The notes below the pieces were generated by a model. The model was not told the origin of the DNA, did not search any database, and saw only the letters and a program-made list of their open reading frames with translations. This document shows positions 7,592 to 9,747 of a stretch of DNA of 9,747 nt, one piece after another. This DNA comes from Methylacidiphilaceae bacterium UBA1321 (GTDB lineage: Bacteria > Verrucomicrobiota > Verrucomicrobiia > Methylacidiphilales > UBA1321), in the NCBI GenBank assembly GCA_002306945.1, contig DBTH01000054.1:1-9747 (forward strand), written 5' to 3'. Each line of letters opens with the position of its first letter. The stretch's first letter is position 1. The position numbers and the translations under genes were made by a program.

Positions 7592-7768
7592 CGGAAGATA
7601 ACGGGACGTCTGACAAAGATATTGGCGCAGGTTGGGCATGGATTGATTTTCAATGTGCCCGCCTTGAGTGCCGGACTCCCGGCCCTGAATCGTCGTGCGG
7701 AGCCACTTATGAGAGTATAGCCACCTGCATGCCCCGGGCCAACGGAGGGTAAGCCGTTTCATGGAGTT

Positions 7769-8458
7769 TCATCGGCGATAGACAAATGCCTGACCGGTTA
7801 TACCGTTTAATCGTACAACGGCAACATTGTCCGGATTACTTAGCGTCTTATTTTGCGCAGGCTCCAGGGCGAACTCTATAATATCTATAGGACTACCCCC
7901 ATTTTGTGCCTCGCCCGACGGGGTAAATACCAGTGTCTGCGAGAATGGCGACCGGGTCGAATCCCCTGGTAATTGAATATTGAAGGTCGTCGTCGTGGAA
8001 AGGGCGTTGAGCGATGTCACCACCGGTGTCAGAGGGAGACTGGTGACCTGGCTGGCGGTGAAGGCTCCCGCCTCCTTGAGCTGGATCTGCTGGAACGACT
8101 TGACCTTGCTGACCAATTCGAAACTTGTGCTCGGGACGTTGCCGTAGACGCCGGGATCGGTTCCGTCCCTGGAAGCCACGATGCTCACGTAAACCCGATC
8201 CAACCCGTCGACAACGCGCGTATGGAAAACCACCCAGACGTAGGTATGCTGGGCAATCGCATATTGCCTCGCCTGCTCCAGCACGCCGCCCACTTCCGTA
8301 ACCGTCTGGTTCATGCGCTGGCTCTTGCTCATTGAGGAAAGAGCCGGAAGGCTGATGCTCGTCAGGATTATCATCAGCGCAATCACCACCAACAACTCCA
8401 CCAGCGCAAAGGCACGGCTTCCCGCAGAATACACATTGGATCTATATCGCCTGTACAT
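7769..8458 (-). CDS. Verru_Chthon cassette protein D (GspH/FimT-like prepilin)
   Basis: The 229-residue product begins MYRRYRSNVYSAGSRAFALV. It is a basic leader with predicted cleavage A16|F17 and Glu21 at +5, followed by LLVVIALMIILTSISLPALS. The segment after the helix, VTEVGGVLEQARQYAIAQHT, followed by VWVVFHTRVV, is the arrangement seen in GspH/FimT pseudopilins and in cassette D proteins. The protein ends VVRLNGITGQAFVYRR, a family-like C-terminus. An ATG further upstream (8515) would add 19 residues, but the ATG at 8458 has a good Shine-Dalgarno (AAAGGA) 6 nt before it and gives a normal leader, so it is preferred. D is the first cassette gene. It begins 111 nt after the stop of the beta-strand repeat protein, so it either has its own promoter or is read through from that gene. 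The stop is TGA at 7771-7769. Confidence 0.82.
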   Translation of the reverse strand: MYRRYRSNVYSAGSRAFALVELLVVIALMIILTSISLPALSSMSKSQRMNQTVTEVGGVLEQARQYAIAQHTYVWVVFHTRVVDGLDRVYVSIVASRDGTDPGVYGNVPSTSFELVSKVKSFQQIQLKEAGAFTASQVTSLPLTPVVTSLNALSTTTTFNIQLPGDSTRSPFSQTLVFTPSGEAQNGGSPIDIIEFALEPAQNKTLSNPDNVAVVRLNGITGQAFVYRR

Positions 8459-8464
8459 TGTAAG

Positions 8465-8470
8465 TCCTTT
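8465..8470 (-). promoter_or_regulatory. Shine-Dalgarno site of cassette D
   Basis: The minus strand reads AAAGGA, then 6 nt (CTTACA), then the ATG at 8458. This is the only convincing ribosome-binding site among the cassette genes. It decides the D start against the ATG at 8515, which has none. Confidence 0.7.
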
Positions 8471-8534
8471 CCGATTTGGGAAGAAGGGAACCCGTTCTGT
8501 CGGTTGGTTGTACATTCGATTCGTTGGTTACCGC

Positions 8535-8556
8535 TTCCGGGTCGGCTGGCCCGGAA
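8535..8556 (-). terminator. GC-rich hairpin after the PEP-CTERM gene; possible terminator or attenuator
   Basis: TTCCGGG (8535-8541) and CCCGGAA (8550-8556) form a perfect 7-bp stem with an 8-nt loop, 13 nt after the TAA of the PEP-CTERM gene and upstream of cassette D. On the minus strand it is not followed by a T-run (next bases GCGGTAACC), so it is not a canonical factor-independent terminator. It could be an attenuator or mRNA 3'-end stabiliser. Some transcription from the repeat-protein gene into the cassette remains possible. Confidence 0.4.
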
Positions 8557-8569
8557 ACGACATATGATC

Positions 8570-9747
8570 TTACGAATTCTGTTCGGTCTTGATCCTGCGC
8601 CAACCCGCCAGGACGCAGAGAGCCAGCACGCACATGGCCCAGGTCGTCGGTTCGGGAACGGCGGTGTAGTTGAGGTAGAGATTGGTGCCGTCCGAGGTCA
8701 CGCTGAACGTGCCAGTGAAGGCGTTCTCGTTAAAGCCCGTGGTATCGACATAGAAGTCGGAAGCCTTGAAGTCGGTAATGCTACTAAACGTGGCGACCGT
8801 CCAGCTGTAATCGCTCTTCGAGTCCCAGCCGGTCAACGCATTGAGCGAATCGATCTGGAGTGTGAAATGCGTGGAGATCTCGCTCAGGTTAAGCGTCGAG
8901 CCGCTGCCGCTGATCAAGTCCCATCCCGTCGTGCCACCGGCAGTCCCCGTCAGGGAATTGATTTCCCACTGATAAATACCGCCATTGATGAAGTCGACAT
9001 TGCCGACAGTCATTGTTCCAGTAGTGCTGTCGCCGGGAGCCAGCGCCTTGCCGGAACCGATGGCGTTATCCCCGGTCAGATTGACGCCGGTGAAGTTCGT
9101 GCCACCCAGAGTACCGCTCTTGAAGGTAAGCAGCCCGCTGAAGGTCGCGCCGTTGTTCTTGAAGGTGCCACCACTGACCGTCACGTTGCGATCCAGTGCG
9201 GTGCTGCTATTGCGGTAGTCGAACGTGCCGCCGTTGACAATGACGCCGCTGGTGCTGGTAATCGCTCCGTAGACTTTCATCGTACCGTTATTCACGGTCG
9301 TCGTGCCGCTGTAGGTATTACTCGATCCGTAGAGGCTCAAGGTACCGGTGCCGTTTTTCACCAGGCTGCCAACGCCATAGATATTGGCCGTCAACGTCGT
9401 CGCCGAACCGAAGGACAGATTGCCACCGCCGGTGACCGTCAGTGTGTTGTTACCATTGTTCGACAGATTGGTGGTACTACTGAAACAAAGATCATTTACT
9501 CCAGAATCGATTTGAATAATCGAATCTGCACCCAGAGCAACACTCCGGTTACTTACCGTCGTGCCAGTACCGGTTCCCGCCGACCATTGGAAAGTACCGC
9601 CATTCAGTAAAAGACTGTATCCGTTGGGTAGCCCTCCTGTATTCGTAACCTGGAGCGTACCGTCGTTAATATAAATACTCCCCGAGAAAACATTGGAGCC
9701 AGCCAGAACAAGAGTTCCATCACCGGATTTAACCAGTGCTGTCGTTC
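8570..9747 (-). CDS. Autotransporter-associated beta-strand repeat protein with PEP-CTERM anchor; 5' part missing
   Basis: The frame is open from the right edge (2 nt of a split codon, then 391 residues) to TAA at 8572-8570, so only the C-terminal part is visible. It carries two copies of the autotransporter-associated beta-strand motif (visible residues about 4-33 and 128-158), of the type LVK-x-G-x-GTL-x-L-x-GS...SG...NDGT. Gly/Thr/Asn-rich beta-helix ladder surrounds them (VNGGTF, VSGGTFKNNGATF, FKSGTLGGTNF). A closing domain follows, with ALAPGDSTTGTMTVG, IYQWEINSLTGTAGGTTGWD and DFYVDTTGFNENAFTGTFSV. The C-terminus is a PEP-CTERM signal: VPEPTTW (363-369), a hydrophobic segment AMCVLALCVLAG, then WRRIK. 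In this family an exosortase recognises that tail for surface sorting. There is no autotransporter translocator barrel. TTG at 9394 is not taken as a start, because the repeat frame clearly continues upstream. Confidence 0.9.
   Translation of the reverse strand, partial: TTALVKSGDGTLVLAGSNVFSGSIYINDGTLQVTNTGGLPNGYSLLLNGGTFQWSAGTGTGTTVSNRSVALGADSIIQIDSGVNDLCFSSTTNLSNNGNNTLTVTGGGNLSFGSATTLTANIYGVGSLVKNGTGTLSLYGSSNTYSGTTTVNNGTMKVYGAITSTSGVIVNGGTFDYRNSSTALDRNVTVSGGTFKNNGATFSGLLTFKSGTLGGTNFTGVNLTGDNAIGSGKALAPGDSTTGTMTVGNVDFINGGIYQWEINSLTGTAGGTTGWDLISGSGSTLNLSEISTHFTLQIDSLNALTGWDSKSDYSWTVATFSSITDFKASDFYVDTTGFNENAFTGTFSVTSDGTNLYLNYTAVPEPTTWAMCVLALCVLAGWRRIKTEQNS
9272..9364 (-). repeat. Beta-strand repeat unit 2 (within the PEP-CTERM protein)
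   Basis: The unit reads LVKNGTGTLSLYGSSNTYSG and continues TTTVNNGTMKV (visible residues 128-158). It aligns with the unit at 9647-9736: LVK, G-x-GTL, GS, YSG or FSG, and N-x-GT fall at matching positions. This is the autotransporter-associated beta-strand motif, each copy corresponding to turns of a right-handed beta-helix. Confidence 0.75.
9647..9736 (-). repeat. Beta-strand repeat unit 1 (within the PEP-CTERM protein)
   Basis: The unit reads LVKSGDGTLVLAGSNVFSG and continues SIYINDGTLQV (visible residues 4-33). It matches the unit at 9272-9364 at the protein level but is diverged at the DNA level, so it is an old structural repeat rather than a recent duplication. Confidence 0.75.

Noticed and set aside
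8503..8529. Direct repeat GTTGGTT at 8503-8509 and 8523-8529, 20 bp apart, upstream of cassette D
   Set aside because: Two 7-mers at helical spacing could be operator half-sites, but the match does not extend further and the motif is low complexity, so chance is likely.
8504..9610. Plus-strand open frame of 368 codons
   Set aside because: It is antisense to the beta-strand repeat protein, and its Gly/Val/Arg composition is the complement of the Thr/Asn/Gly repeats.
1..9747. CRISPR arrays, tRNA or rRNA genes, insertion sequences
   Set aside because: I saw no regularly spaced direct repeats, no tRNA-like cloverleaf, no rRNA sequence, and no transposase frame or flanking terminal repeats.

Overview
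The window comes from a bacterium, almost certainly of the phylum Verrucomicrobiota. The main evidence is a contiguous four-gene set that matches, by N-terminal and C-terminal motifs recalled from memory, the 'Verru_Chthon cassette' families D, B, C and A. These are prepilin-like proteins known essentially only from that phylum. An adjacent gene encodes a protein with autotransporter-associated beta-strand repeats and a C-terminal PEP-CTERM sorting signal, a combination common in Verrucomicrobiota. No database search was run, so family names rest on motif recognition.

Every gene I can support lies on the minus strand, so transcription runs right to left. From the right edge: (1) 9747-8570, the C-terminal 391 residues of a secreted beta-helical repeat protein ending in VPEPTTW, a membrane segment and WRR. 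(2) A GC-rich hairpin in a short gap. (3) 8458-2865, the cassette in the order D, B, C, A, with B/C and C/A overlapping. (4) 2854-2183, an exported protein of unknown function starting 10 nt after the original end of A. (5) A 131-nt AT-rich gap. (6) 2051-276, an exported tail-specific (Prc-like, S41) protease that lacks the PDZ domain. (7) 182-1, the N-terminus of another exported protein running off the left edge. The long plus-strand open frames are antisense shadows.

The strongest anomaly is in cassette protein A. Its frame is stopped by a TAG at 3231-3233, yet the same frame stays open for 121 more codons to a TAA at 2865. The tail reads as the normal end of this family. This is a recent nonsense mutation, a sequence error, or less likely stop-codon read-through.

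The working model is inference. D, B, C and A look like counterparts of the minor pseudopilins GspH, GspI, GspJ and GspK, in the same gene order. A would be an enormous GspK-like tip subunit. The neighbouring repeat protein has no autotransporter barrel of its own, so a dedicated pseudopilus tip could help export or anchor it. The window contains no secretion ATPase, secretin, prepilin peptidase or exosortase, so those would have to be encoded elsewhere.
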